Source: Anaerolineales bacterium UBA6055 (GTDB lineage Bacteria > Chloroflexota > Anaerolineae > Aggregatilineales > Phototrophicaceae). From it: a DNA stretch of 64,000 bases. Positions within the stretch are counted from its first letter, which is position 1; every line of letters starts with the position of its first letter. This document shows positions 8,962 to 17,982 of the stretch, in pieces. Made by a program: the position numbers and the translations under genes. The notes under the pieces are model-generated. The model was given only the letters and a program-made list of their open reading frames with translations, did not search any database and was not told where the DNA came from. The stretch covers positions 496,001 through 560,000 of the forward strand of contig DIYL01000002.1 in assembly GCA_002428985.1 (NCBI GenBank), read 5' to 3'.

Positions 8962-10416
8962 TTGATTCAAATGACTGAACAAGACGAAAAAAAGAATAAT
9001 GATGAAAAAAACCCAAAAGTTGAAGAAAAAGAACCTGTCATCACTCACCATACATTAGACGTAGACGGGCAGACATTAGAGTACACAGCAATTGTTGGTA
9101 ACATGCCCCTTAAAGATGATAAAGACGAAATCAAAGCCGAAATTTTTTACACTGCCTATACACTAGACGACGTTGAAAACTCTGCTGAACGCCCGCTGAT
9201 TTTTGTATTCAATGGCGGACCGGGGTCAGCATCTATCTGGCTACACATGGGCGCACTCGGTCCCAAGCGTGTTGATATGGGCGAAGAAGGCTTTATGCCA
9301 CCACCACCCTATCGCCTTATCGACAACGATTATACATGGCTCGATTTGGGCGACCTTGTCTTTATTGATCCAGTCGGGACTGGCTATTCTAAAGCATCTG
9401 AATCCGATAAAAATAAGGAGTACTGGGGACTCGAATCCGACCTCGAATCAGTTGGAGAATTCATTCGCCTTTACCTATCGCGCAACGAACGCTGGACATC
9501 CCCACTCTACCTCGCTGGCGAAAGTTATGGGACAACCCGCGCATCTGGCTTATCAGGCCATTTAATTGACCGTGGTATTGCGCTCAATGGCATCATGCTG
9601 ATTTCAACCGTCATTAATTTCCAGACGATTCGCTTCACCAAAGCCAATGATCTACCCTACATGCTCTACGTGCCAACTTACTGCGCGACTGCTTACTACC
9701 ACAACAAGTTAGATGACGAGCTACAAAATCGTGATTTCCGCGAGTTATTGCATGAAGTCGAACAGTGGTCGGAGGAAGTCTATTCTGTCGCACTCGCCAA
9801 AGGTGATCGACTATCCGAAGAAGACACCGATACCATTGCTGAACAACTTTCGAAATACACAGGCTTATCCAAACGCTTCATCCTCGGTGCGGACCTACGC
9901 ATCAATATCATGAGCTTCTGTAAAGAACTCGTTCGTGATGAAAAACGTGCCGTTGGTCGTCTTGATTCACGCTTTGTTGGCATTATGGCGTCAGCTGAAG
10001 GGCAGTACTTCGACTTTGACCCATCCATGAATGCCATTATCCCACCTTATAATGCGACCTATAATCAGTACATTCGCTCCGAGTTAGGCTACAAATCCGA
10101 TGATAATTACGAAGTCCTCAGCTTCAAAGTGAACTCTAGTTGGAAGTATAAAGGTGGGGAATTCCCTGATACCAGTGAGTCATTGCGGTCAGCTTTTGCC
10201 AAAAACCCATTTATGAAGGTCTTTGTCGGACAGGGATATTATGATCTAGCGACACCATTCTTCGCCGCCTACTACTCACTCGAACATATGGGGCTGGATG
10301 CATCTTTGCGCGATAACATCACAATTGCCGAATACGAAGCCGGTCATATGATGTATCTACATGTTGAATCACTGGCTAAACTCAAAGCTGATGTTGTCAG
10401 CTTTATGAACGACTAG
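8962..10416 (+). CDS. S10-family serine carboxypeptidase-like peptidase
   Basis: The 484-residue product has the S10 carboxypeptidase architecture: NGGPGSAS oxyanion loop at 84-91, GESYGTTRASG with nucleophile S188, GYYDLATPF carrying the Asp late in the chain, and AGHMMYLH with the C-terminal catalytic His. The family removes C-terminal residues at acidic pH. No signal peptide is visible; the N-terminus is highly charged, Lys/Glu rich and probably disordered. An AAAGGA box lies 5-6 nt before TTG 8962, which fits better than ATG 8971, so I keep TTG. A hairpin follows the stop. Confidence 0.88.
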   Translation: MIQMTEQDEKKNNDEKNPKVEEKEPVITHHTLDVDGQTLEYTAIVGNMPLKDDKDEIKAEIFYTAYTLDDVENSAERPLIFVFNGGPGSASIWLHMGALGPKRVDMGEEGFMPPPPYRLIDNDYTWLDLGDLVFIDPVGTGYSKASESDKNKEYWGLESDLESVGEFIRLYLSRNERWTSPLYLAGESYGTTRASGLSGHLIDRGIALNGIMLISTVINFQTIRFTKANDLPYMLYVPTYCATAYYHNKLDDELQNRDFRELLHEVEQWSEEVYSVALAKGDRLSEEDTDTIAEQLSKYTGLSKRFILGADLRINIMSFCKELVRDEKRAVGRLDSRFVGIMASAEGQYFDFDPSMNAIIPPYNATYNQYIRSELGYKSDDNYEVLSFKVNSSWKYKGGEFPDTSESLRSAFAKNPFMKVFVGQGYYDLATPFFAAYYSLEHMGLDASLRDNITIAEYEAGHMMYLHVESLAKLKADVVSFMND

Positions 10417-10434
10417 CATCTCTTAATACACATA

Positions 10435-10455
10435 GGGGCGAAACACTCTCGCCCC
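10435..10455. terminator. GGGGCGA hairpin between convergent genes
   Basis: The inverted repeat GGGGCGA / TCGCCCC with a 7-nt loop sits between the stop of the carypeptidase-type S10 gene and the stop of the propeller gene, so it could terminate both. No T run follows on either strand. It belongs to a set of similar G-rich hairpins found at gene ends in this window. Confidence 0.5.
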
Positions 10456-10479
10456 GTTAACCTGCATTATTGTTATTCG

Positions 10480-11925
10480 CTACGGCGCAAACTGTGCCAC
10501 ACCATTAATTGCTTCTTCGGCCCAACCGATGAAGTCCAATGTCTGAACGCGCCACCAGACCGTCACACCATCAGTCAACGGTCCACCGATTAGCACCAAC
10601 GCCTCACCCTGTGGAATATCAGCAACAACCTCGGCACCAATAATCGGCTCGGTGTAAATTGCAACAGAACCCACCACGACCTCAAGTAGTTGCCCCGGTG
10701 CGAACTGCGTCTGCGGAACAAATAACGTCCCATCAGGCGCAGGCGTCGTATTATCAGTCGGTACCGTAATTGTAATCGGTGTTGCGGTTTCTTGAACAGC
10801 GACAGGTTGTGGTAATGTCTGTGGGATTGTATTTGCAGGGAATCCAGCTTCGACCCATGACACCATCGGATTATTATTGACGATGCCTGTAATATCATAA
10901 ATCGCACCACTGACAGTTGCAATATACGCTTCTGCACCGGCTCTTACTAGTACCGCATCTCGATTCGGGCTCCACTCAACATAATCAGGCGCTGTTGTAC
11001 CAATCAAAGGAGTTAATGCTGTACCGTCCGATTTATACAGTGCAACCGCCCCAGTATTCCCCACTGTTGACCCCAGCATAATAATTTCGCCCGTAGTTGG
11101 GTTTTGTACAGCATTGCGTACATATGCCAGCCCAATACTGTTTGCCATACTAACTTGTGGGTTGCTACCGTCACGATTCAAGAACCCGAACACCGCATTA
11201 TCAAACGCATCATAACCGCTCACAATCAATTGCTGACCGTCATTTGCCCATGAGCCATATTCATAACGATACGTTGGCGGTTGAATATCGGCTTGTGGAC
11301 TTTCAGGATCACGCGATGCAAATACCAAGCCAATCGCATTGCGGTCTTCTTCTGGTAGATATAAATGCACAAGAACAGCGACATTATCCGGTGACCAATC
11401 CATAGACAGGCTTTTCCACTCCGATGTATCGCGCGAGTTCACCAGACCACATCCCGGTGGGCAATCTCGCAACAGATGGTACGACGGGTCGGTGACAGTT
11501 TCCTGTGCAGGCTGCCAATACCACACACCATCGTTACCTTGTTCATTACCGCTACTAATGCGGAAGACAAGTTGTTGACCGTTAGGTGACCATTTTGCTT
11601 CATCAACAAATAGACGGTTTTCTTGTCTTGATGGTGCTGTAAATCCTTCGAAATACGGTGCAAAAGTATAAACACCTTCAGGACTACCAATAGGTGCAAA
11701 CCGCAAAATCCCAAAATCTCCCACCCGTGCATAGCTATTATTGTCTTGCGGATTCCAATCAACCGTTAGTGACGGACCGGGTAACGTCGTTTCACCAATC
11801 AGTGGGATGCCATCCGCTCCCATCTGTAATACAAATGCAGTTGGTGCAGGGTTATCTTGTGCATAAACCCCGACTGTGACCATGAGAACGCTTAGAATAA
11901 TCAGTAGTTGTCGTATGATTGTCAT
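10480..11925 (-). CDS. exported PD40/WD40-like propeller protein with C-terminal SH3-like domain
   Basis: The 481-residue product has a signal peptide (cleavage near VYAQD) and a series of TolB/PD40-like blades: SPNGQQLVFR, SPDNVAVLVH, ANDGQQLIVSG and SPNRDAVLVR. From about residue 410, LLEVVVGSVAIYTEPI to VWWRVQTLDFIGWAEEA is an SH3b-like domain of the type that holds proteins to cell envelopes. A Thr/Pro-rich linker joins the two. Strong AAAGGAG box before ATG 11925. Likely an extracytoplasmic binding protein; ligand unknown. Similar propeller proteins recur in the window (44167). Confidence 0.8.
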   Translation of the reverse strand: MTIIRQLLIILSVLMVTVGVYAQDNPAPTAFVLQMGADGIPLIGETTLPGPSLTVDWNPQDNNSYARVGDFGILRFAPIGSPEGVYTFAPYFEGFTAPSRQENRLFVDEAKWSPNGQQLVFRISSGNEQGNDGVWYWQPAQETVTDPSYHLLRDCPPGCGLVNSRDTSEWKSLSMDWSPDNVAVLVHLYLPEEDRNAIGLVFASRDPESPQADIQPPTYRYEYGSWANDGQQLIVSGYDAFDNAVFGFLNRDGSNPQVSMANSIGLAYVRNAVQNPTTGEIIMLGSTVGNTGAVALYKSDGTALTPLIGTTAPDYVEWSPNRDAVLVRAGAEAYIATVSGAIYDITGIVNNNPMVSWVEAGFPANTIPQTLPQPVAVQETATPITITVPTDNTTPAPDGTLFVPQTQFAPGQLLEVVVGSVAIYTEPIIGAEVVADIPQGEALVLIGGPLTDGVTVWWRVQTLDFIGWAEEAINGVAQFAP

Positions 11926-12084
11926 TGGATGTGACTCCTTTAAGTGATTTCATTCTTATTATAAATCTTGATCAAGCCCTTGTGATGGATGCACATCCCA
12001 CGCCTTTCATACGCGAATAATACGGTCAAGATAATCACCACATAAGCGTTTTGTTATTCTAATGTTAAAATTAATTGAATCAGT

Positions 12085-12127
12085 ATTAGATTAATGCTAT
12101 GATTAATCTAATCCAAATTAGATTAAT
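12085..12127 (+). promoter_or_regulatory. triple ATTAGATTAAT operator-like array
   Basis: The 11-mer ATTAGATTAAT occurs at 12085-12095, its exact reverse complement ATTAATCTAAT at 12102-12112, and the 11-mer again at 12117-12127. The array ends 21 bp before the start codon of the acyl-CoA dehydrogenase. Alternating exact inverted copies this close to a start are typical of a dimeric repressor site (TetR, GntR or MarR type). No such regulator gene lies next to it in the window. Confidence 0.65.
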
Positions 12128-12148
12128 TATGAGCGAGGTCAATTTCTA

Positions 12149-13348
12149 ATGGTATTAGATTCACAAGTAGAAAAATTATACGAAGGTTTTGATTTTTATA
12201 ATATTGATATGCACCTCACCGACAAACAAAAATCCCTGCGTCAACAGGTACGTGACTTTGTCGAACAAGATGTGATGCCAGATATCAACCCCTACTGGGA
12301 AAAAGCAGAGTTCCCATGGGATATCGCCAAGAAGATGACAAAACTACCAATTATGGGTGGGGCATTGTTTGAACATGGCGCGGCAGGTCTGGATTTCCTC
12401 GAAATGGGTATCGTCGCTTATGAACTATCTAAAGGTGACGGTAGCATCAACACATTCTACGGTGTTCATTCCGGTCTCGCGATGGGCACGATTGGTCTCC
12501 TCGGTGATGACGAACAAAAAGCGCGCTGGCTACCCGATATGGTCAAACTCGAAAAAATTGGTGCCTTTGGTCTAACCGAACCTAAAGTCGGGTCAAACGC
12601 AGCCCAAGTAAAAACTCGTGCGCGTAAGGATGGCGATGGATACGTCCTGAACGGCGCAAAACGCTGGATTGGTAACGCATCAATCTCCGATGTTCTCATC
12701 ATCTGGGCGCGTGACGAAGAAACTAACGAATTCGGCGGATACGTCATTGAAAACCCTAATGAAACCGAAGGCGTCACCATTGATGACATTTGGGGCAAAG
12801 TAGGTAAACGCTCCGTACTCAATGGCGACATCGTGCTCGAAAATGTCTATGTACCAAAAGAAAACAAACTCGCATACGTCAAGAGCTTCAAAGATACCGC
12901 CCGCGTACTCGGGATGGGACGCTACGGTGTCGCATGGGAAGCCGCAGGTGTTGCTGCCGGTGCATTCGAGCTTGCCCTCAAATACACTAAAGAACGCGAA
13001 CAATTCGGTAAACCAATTGCTGGCTATCAGTTGATTCAACAAAAACTCGTCGAAATGGCAACCGAAGTCACCCTGATGCAAACGCTTTGCTATCAGATGT
13101 CTCTCTTGATCGCACAAGGGCAACTGAGCGAAGGCATGGTCTCTATGGCGAAATACAATAACGCGCGTAAAGCCCGTTATGTCACCCAACTCGCGCGTGA
13201 ATGCCTTGGCGGTAACGGAATCGTCATCGACAATCACATCGCCCGCCTCATGCTAGATGCAGAAGTCATCTACACCTACGAAGGCACAAACGAAATCAAT
13301 ATGTTGCTCGTCGGCCGTGAACTCACCGGAATCAACGCAATCGTCTAA
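12149..13348 (+). CDS. acyl-CoA dehydrogenase, glutaryl-CoA dehydrogenase-like
   Basis: The 399-residue product is a full-length FAD acyl-CoA dehydrogenase: LTDKQKSLRQQVRDFVEQDV near the start, FGLTEPKVGSNA at the flavin/substrate region, GAKRWIGNASISD, KEREQFGKPI, and C-terminal TYEGTNEINMLLVGRELTGI. E378 in YEGTN occupies the catalytic-base position used by glutaryl-CoA dehydrogenases, and the closing sequence resembles that branch. The reaction is alpha,beta-dehydrogenation of a short acyl-CoA. It is monocistronic, with an operator-like array upstream and an intrinsic terminator downstream, implying substrate-controlled expression. Exact acyl substrate is inferred only. Confidence 0.88.
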   Translation: MVLDSQVEKLYEGFDFYNIDMHLTDKQKSLRQQVRDFVEQDVMPDINPYWEKAEFPWDIAKKMTKLPIMGGALFEHGAAGLDFLEMGIVAYELSKGDGSINTFYGVHSGLAMGTIGLLGDDEQKARWLPDMVKLEKIGAFGLTEPKVGSNAAQVKTRARKDGDGYVLNGAKRWIGNASISDVLIIWARDEETNEFGGYVIENPNETEGVTIDDIWGKVGKRSVLNGDIVLENVYVPKENKLAYVKSFKDTARVLGMGRYGVAWEAAGVAAGAFELALKYTKEREQFGKPIAGYQLIQQKLVEMATEVTLMQTLCYQMSLLIAQGQLSEGMVSMAKYNNARKARYVTQLARECLGGNGIVIDNHIARLMLDAEVIYTYEGTNEINMLLVGRELTGINAIV

Positions 13349-13363
13349 AACCAGACCCTGTAG

Positions 13364-13385
13364 GGATGAACCCATGTGTTCATCC
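13364..13385. repeat. GGATGAAC inverted repeat
   Basis: GGATGAAC and GTTCATCC form a perfect 8-bp stem with a 6-nt loop, 16 bp after the acyl-CoA dehydrogenase stop. There is no T run. Shape and position match the other short hairpins at gene ends listed for this window. Confidence 0.5.
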
Positions 13386-13434
13386 GAACGGAGGCACATG
13401 TAAGTGTATCTCTAGGATCATGTTGATATAAAAG

Positions 13435-13459
13435 CGGATGGCTACGGCTGTCCGTTTTT
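13435..13459 (+). terminator. intrinsic terminator after acyl-CoA dehydrogenase
   Basis: CGGATGGC / GCTGTCCG pair over 8 bp (two G-U pairs) around a TACG tetraloop and are followed directly by TTTTT. This is a good Rho-independent terminator for the plus-strand dehydrogenase gene, placed just before the convergent TIR gene. Confidence 0.75.
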
Positions 13460-13464
13460 GAACT

Positions 13465-14583
13465 CTAACCATTGTCTTCTACAGAAAGTCCTGTTAATCT
13501 CTGGAGATATTCCGCCAGTTGATCACGTTTACGTGAGTATTCTTCAGCATTATCAATATGACGAAAGTAAGCACCAATACTTATTGGGGGATAATATTGT
13601 GTAGTGAGAATAAATCCTCTCCGAAAGTATTGACCAAGAGCATTGCTGTAATTATCATATTTGATAAGATTAATGATACTAAGTTGAAGATCATAATCAA
13701 ACTGATTGTTAAATATAGTGTACACAATTAAACTTAAATTTGTTACAAATAGGATTTGACCATCCGTCAATCCAGAAGTGATTCCCATATTTTCGAAATA
13801 TGCTAAACCAACCTCGCCATCACGTAAAGGTATTTGATATTTCTCATCACCAAACAGCTCATGTGTTTCTCTGTCTAACAAATTACGATCTACAAGGATT
13901 TGACGTTTAGGTAACATCACATCGCGAATGTACTTTCTATCGCCCAATATGGGTTGCAGTTCTTTATAGACAGATGCGTAAAGCAATGGGTGTTGGTTCA
14001 AGCGTTGCAAAAGATTAAACGCGTTTTCATAATCTTGATCATCTTTAGACAGAATCCCACGAATCTCCATCAGCAAACTCTGTTGCTCTTCTAGCGAAAT
14101 AACTGATTGGTCAATCCGTTCCTTTAATCGAGCCAATGGCGAAATTGGTATTTGAGGTGGTTCAGGTAATGGATCAGGTAAGACATCAAATTCTGTGATT
14201 GAACGTAGCGTACTTTGCAGAGTTTTGTATTCTTCTAAATCACGTTTAACATAAGGTACAACTTGTCGTTCTTGTAAGATAACAGGTGTCATAATGAGAT
14301 CGACTCGTTCGTCAATCAGCACTGGCAATATCTGTCGGCGCAATACACTAGCATAAGTGTATTCAAGCTTACAAGGGTTCGACTCCAATGAATCAAGGGA
14401 CATTACAAAGATAAACACATCACATTGTTGAAGATTATGAATTATAGTATCCCACCACTGTTGACCACCTGACAACTCTTGATCATACCAGATATCATAA
14501 TCATGACTCATCCCGCGTATGTCATCAGCGAGTGTTTCTACAACATCCTTATTTTTACTACTATAACTGATAAAGATACGCAT
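13465..14583 (-). CDS. TIR-domain protein with long C-terminal region
   Basis: The 372-residue product starts with a TIR domain: MRIFISYSSKNKD (strand A), DIWYDQELSGGQQWWD (BB-loop region), CDVFIFVMSLDSLESNP and CKLEYTYASV. E74 lies where bacterial TIR NADases have their catalytic Glu, and the S/C-x-x-E spacing is kept. After about residue 150 comes a Pro-rich linker and then about 200 residues with no recognised domain. A stand-alone LexA-type winged helix gene lies 134 bp upstream on the same strand. TIR proteins of this form act in anti-phage defence or signalling by consuming NAD, but here NADase activity is inference. No sensor partner is obvious. Confidence 0.82.
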   Translation of the reverse strand: MRIFISYSSKNKDVVETLADDIRGMSHDYDIWYDQELSGGQQWWDTIIHNLQQCDVFIFVMSLDSLESNPCKLEYTYASVLRRQILPVLIDERVDLIMTPVILQERQVVPYVKRDLEEYKTLQSTLRSITEFDVLPDPLPEPPQIPISPLARLKERIDQSVISLEEQQSLLMEIRGILSKDDQDYENAFNLLQRLNQHPLLYASVYKELQPILGDRKYIRDVMLPKRQILVDRNLLDRETHELFGDEKYQIPLRDGEVGLAYFENMGITSGLTDGQILFVTNLSLIVYTIFNNQFDYDLQLSIINLIKYDNYSNALGQYFRRGFILTTQYYPPISIGAYFRHIDNAEEYSRKRDQLAEYLQRLTGLSVEDNG

Positions 14584-14717
14584 ATTAGACCATGTTTCAA
14601 TAATGTAAATACCCTATTGATTATAGCGATTTCCGTATCTTGGTGGTAGTAATTTTTCGATGTATATCGTTATTCAATTGTTAGTTGTTGGATTGAGAAC
14701 AGGTATAGCTGGGTAAC

Positions 14718-14948
14718 TTACGCGGGTGGATCGTAGTTAAGTTTAAGAATCCGAATCGAGCTAGATAGATTAGGATCGCGTTGAATATGTCCGGTATGTT
14801 CAAGATGATTGAGGTCATCACGAACGCTGGTTGTATCAATATCACAATAATCTGCTAATTGCCGGATTGTTGGTGGATAGCGATTTTCGATCTTATATTG
14901 AATCAACTTATTCAAGATTTTCGCTGGATTTTGTTTGTTATTGAACAT
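14718..14948 (-). CDS. stand-alone LexA-type winged-helix DNA-binding protein
   Basis: The 76-residue product reads as the LexA N-terminal DNA-binding domain alone: NRYPPTIRQLADYCDIDTTS matches the LexA helix-turn-helix (YPPTxREIA), and HLEHTGHIQRDPNLSSSIRI the wing. The autocleavage domain is absent and the frame stops at 76 residues. AGGTG precedes the ATG. It is followed by a TIR-domain gene in the same direction, suggesting a regulator-effector pair. Without the protease domain it cannot be inactivated by RecA in the LexA manner, so its signal is unknown. A DeoR- or MarR-like small regulator is the alternative description. Confidence 0.72.
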   Translation of the reverse strand: MFNNKQNPAKILNKLIQYKIENRYPPTIRQLADYCDIDTTSVRDDLNHLEHTGHIQRDPNLSSSIRILKLNYDPPA

Positions 14949-15347
14949 AGTACACCTGTTTGTATTTTGTTACATGAGGCTATTATAGCACAAATGGTCT
15001 ATAAACGCCGTTAAATTTTCGTATGTGAGCCATAAGAATTGAGTTGCAATTGAGCACTTTGGGGGATTGAGAAGCTATGCATAGTATACTCTTTTCTCTG
15101 GTAAAGGCAATTGCAATTTGATGCCAAAGAAGTAGCTTGAAAATCAAAAAAGAGATGATGTTAAGCAATGAACAAAAAAGTTTTTTTAGAGGCATGCCCC
15201 ATACATCCACCCGCTTAAAAGCCAATATTGCGACGAACCATCCAACAAGTTGTGAGTAATTTGTGAATCTCAACGATTTGGTTTTTCCTAAATACAAGGC
15301 AAGTGTTAGAATAGGGAAACTGTTGACCGCGACAAGGAGTATGATGG
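14949..15347. other. 399-bp intergenic region
   Basis: This gap separates the divergent LexA-like gene and the esterase-like gene, so promoters for both must lie here. AT-rich sequence is present throughout. I see no RNA gene, palindrome or conserved small frame. A 123-codon minus-strand frame covers most of it but overlaps the start of the esterase-like gene and has no ribosome site, so I do not call it. Confidence 0.5.
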
Positions 15348-16547
15348 ATGTCATCTCGATGGAATTCCTTTATTCAATTTTTGGCAGAAGTACACCAACT
15401 CCAACCAGAAAACCGCCAGCCGGTTGTTGATGAATTGCTCGCAGAGCGCAAAGACTGGCCTTGGGTAGAACGAGACCGGGCAGCCTTTGTCTATGATTCA
15501 CGTACTGCCGATAGTGTACGCATTAATCTCGACATTATCGAATCTGATCCACCATTTGAAGATATGGTGCGTTTAGAGGGAACATCGCTGTGGTATTTCC
15601 AACGCTACTTTGATAAAGATGCGCTACTCGATTATATGTTTGCAGTCAATGATCCCGGTACCCCCCTAGATGGCGAAGAAAATCTCGTCGGACGCATTAT
15701 GCAATACTGGGAAATTGACCCACGCAATCCGCGCATAGTCGATACCACCCAGATTGATACGAGCGTTTTGAAAATGCCGAAAGCTCGCCCCTTCCCAGAC
15801 TGGCGCAAAATGAGAGCTATCCCACGCGGGCGTATCTTAGAACATAAATTTAGCTCGGTGCAAATGGGTTACGAAGACCGGAGTTTATGGGTCTATACCC
15901 CACCCGGATACAACCCAAACGATGACACATTGTATCCACTTTTGATTCTGACAGATGGACAGTGGGCAGTTGATATTTTTGAAGTACCCTATATCGCCGA
16001 TGCACTCATCAAACATGGACGGATGGAACCGATTGTGATCGCCATGATTGAAAGTGGCTCGCAACAAGACCGTGTTCAAGACTACGTCAGTAATGATAAC
16101 CAATACACATCGATTCTGACTGAGTTACTTCCACTCGTGCAAACCGAATATAAGATTAATTCAACCGATCTAGGCATCGGTGGTGTTGGTGAGGGTGCAG
16201 TTGCAGCAGCCCACGCAGCTATCAAAAATCCAGCCGTATTCTCTCATTTGATCATGCTATCGCCACCATTAGGACGTGGTCCAGCAGCACAAAAATTAAA
16301 AGAATATGCGGATCGCTTCCGCGATGCACCACTATTGCCCAAACGAATTTTCCACTCAGTCGGACGATATGAACAACCCTTACGTTATTATCAACCCGCC
16401 ATTGCATTACGTGGAATTTTAGAGCGCCGTATGGAAAACGATAAAAACCTTGATTATCAGTTTGCACAGCTAGGCAGTGGGCATAGCCTCGCAGCCTTTA
16501 AGAGTATATTCCCAGAAGCACTGGCACATACATTTCCGGTTGAATAG
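15348..16547 (+). CDS. esterase-fold protein of the enterochelin esterase (Fes) family, nucleophile missing
   Basis: The 399-residue product has an N-terminal early-set-like domain (about 40-150) and an alpha/beta-hydrolase domain resembling Fes/YieL: SSVQMGYEDRSLWVYTPPGY, YPLLILTDGQW, PIVIAMIES and the late GSGHSLAAF, where H379 fits the catalytic His. The nucleophile elbow, normally GxSxGG, reads GVGEGA at 279-284, so Gly281 replaces the serine. AAGGAG lies 8 nt before ATG 15348. The protein is probably a non-catalytic relative, or uses different chemistry. No siderophore genes are nearby. Confidence 0.8.
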   Translation: MSSRWNSFIQFLAEVHQLQPENRQPVVDELLAERKDWPWVERDRAAFVYDSRTADSVRINLDIIESDPPFEDMVRLEGTSLWYFQRYFDKDALLDYMFAVNDPGTPLDGEENLVGRIMQYWEIDPRNPRIVDTTQIDTSVLKMPKARPFPDWRKMRAIPRGRILEHKFSSVQMGYEDRSLWVYTPPGYNPNDDTLYPLLILTDGQWAVDIFEVPYIADALIKHGRMEPIVIAMIESGSQQDRVQDYVSNDNQYTSILTELLPLVQTEYKINSTDLGIGGVGEGAVAAAHAAIKNPAVFSHLIMLSPPLGRGPAAQKLKEYADRFRDAPLLPKRIFHSVGRYEQPLRYYQPAIALRGILERRMENDKNLDYQFAQLGSGHSLAAFKSIFPEALAHTFPVE

Positions 16548-16630
16548 TTCGACTTAACTTCTACAATGTACAGGTGAACATATCAGTTCGCCTGTATCAC
16601 ATCTAACACAATAACTATTGGTGACATAAC

Positions 16631-17449
16631 TTGGGCATTTTATATATTGTTCCGACCCCCATCGGTAACTTAGAAGATATTACACTCCGCGCACTCCGTA
16701 TTCTCAAAGAAGTCTCGTTAATTGCCGCCGAAGATACCCGTACCTCACGCGTTTTGACAAATCACTTCGATATTGATACGCAAATGACCAGCTATCATGA
16801 ACACAACAAAGTCGCTAAACTCGACCAAATTTATGATGCTCTGGCGGTCGGGGATGTTGCCCTAATTTCAGATGCAGGCACACCGGGTATATCCGACCCC
16901 GGATATGAATTGGTGCAAGGTGCGATTGAACGCGGTATCACAGTTGTCCCCTTACCAGGTGCCAATGCAGTCATTACTGCCTTAGTCGCGTCCGGATTGC
17001 CGACAGATAGTTTCTTATATGTCGGGTTTTTACCGCGCAAAACCAGCGCACTCAAACAACGCTTAACCGAACTCGCTAATCAGACCGAAACCATTGTCAC
17101 CTACGAAAGCCCTTATCGCCTGACCGATACACTCGCAGGTATCATTGATGTACTCGGTGCAGACCGCCACGTCTGTGTCGCACGCGAAATTACGAAGAAA
17201 TTTGAGGAATTCTATCGTGGCACTGCTCAAGAGGCGTATGACTACTTCACAGCTGAGAATCCACGCGGAGAGGTAACATTATTAATTGCTGGAGCCGACC
17301 CAACCGACGATACATGGACAGAAGCACGGGTTAAATCCGAATTAGCACAACAAATCGCAGACGGACAATCCTTATCTCGTGCAGCCAAAACAATCGCAAA
17401 ATTATCGGGTTGGAAGAAACGCGATGTCTACGAGCTAGGAATCAACTAA
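16631..17449 (+). CDS. rsmI: 16S rRNA (cytidine-1402-2'-O)-methyltransferase
   Basis: The 272-residue product matches RsmI closely: YIVPTPIGNLEDITLRAL at the N-terminus, AAEDTRTSRVL, YHEHNK, ISDAGTPGISDPGYELV and LPGANAVITAL, then YVGFLPRK. RsmI methylates the ribose of C1402 in the decoding centre of 16S rRNA using SAM. Start is TTG at 16631; no other start preserves the conserved N-terminus. The stop overlaps the ATG of the following CpaF-like fragment (TAATG), so the two are translationally coupled. Confidence 0.95.
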   Translation: MGILYIVPTPIGNLEDITLRALRILKEVSLIAAEDTRTSRVLTNHFDIDTQMTSYHEHNKVAKLDQIYDALAVGDVALISDAGTPGISDPGYELVQGAIERGITVVPLPGANAVITALVASGLPTDSFLYVGFLPRKTSALKQRLTELANQTETIVTYESPYRLTDTLAGIIDVLGADRHVCVAREITKKFEEFYRGTAQEAYDYFTAENPRGEVTLLIAGADPTDDTWTEARVKSELAQQIADGQSLSRAAKTIAKLSGWKKRDVYELGIN

Positions 17450-17982
17450 TGTCACTTCTGAAGCGTCATAATCATCCACCAGATTTATTTGCATTGCGAC
17501 AACAACTTGAAAAACAGCTTGCCTTAGAGTTAGACACACCCACATTGGGATTTACAGCCGATAATTTTAGGGTGCAAGCGCGTCCACTTTTTGACGATTT
17601 GGTTAAAGATATGGAAATTCACTTGACCGAGGCACAAACTATAACACTGTGGGAAAATATCGCGAGTGAATTCATCGGGTATGGTCCTGTAGATCGTTTA
17701 CTAGATGATGAAAAGATCACATATATTCACATGCTGAGCGATGTGCGGATTTTCATCACCAAGGGTGATGCCCAAGAAAAATTAGATGAACAAATTTTTG
17801 ATGATCGCTATCATTACCTTCGAACAGTCCATAAATTATTCCCGATTCTAATTGCAAACAATATCACACCATTAGTCAACATATTACGTGATGGCTCAAC
17901 AGCGCACTGTCTATTCCCACAAACCGATTACCTTGGACCTTTCGTTGTGATCCAAAAATCTACTCAGCAACCTCCTCCGTAA
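17449..17982 (+). CDS. CpaF/TadA-type secretion ATPase N-terminal domain only
   Basis: Starting at the ATG overlapping the rsmI stop, the 177-residue product resembles the N-terminal domain of CpaF-like pilus ATPases: FIGYGPVDRLLDDEKITYIH matches the GLGPLEPLLAD motif, followed by VRIFITKGDAQEKLD and ITPLVNILRDGSTAHCLFPQ. The Walker-bearing RecA domain is absent and the reading frame ends within the convergent neighbour. It is either a degraded ATPase gene or a small adaptor. No other tad pilus genes are in the window. Confidence 0.65.
   Translation: MSLLKRHNHPPDLFALRQQLEKQLALELDTPTLGFTADNFRVQARPLFDDLVKDMEIHLTEAQTITLWENIASEFIGYGPVDRLLDDEKITYIHMLSDVRIFITKGDAQEKLDEQIFDDRYHYLRTVHKLFPILIANNITPLVNILRDGSTAHCLFPQTDYLGPFVVIQKSTQQPPP

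Noticed and set aside
12680..13237. 185-codon minus-strand frame
   Set aside because: Antisense to the acyl-CoA dehydrogenase whose whole length is conserved.
14983..15354. 123-codon hydrophobic minus-strand frame
   Set aside because: It overlaps the start of the esterase-like gene, fills the promoter region between two divergent genes, and lacks a ribosome site.
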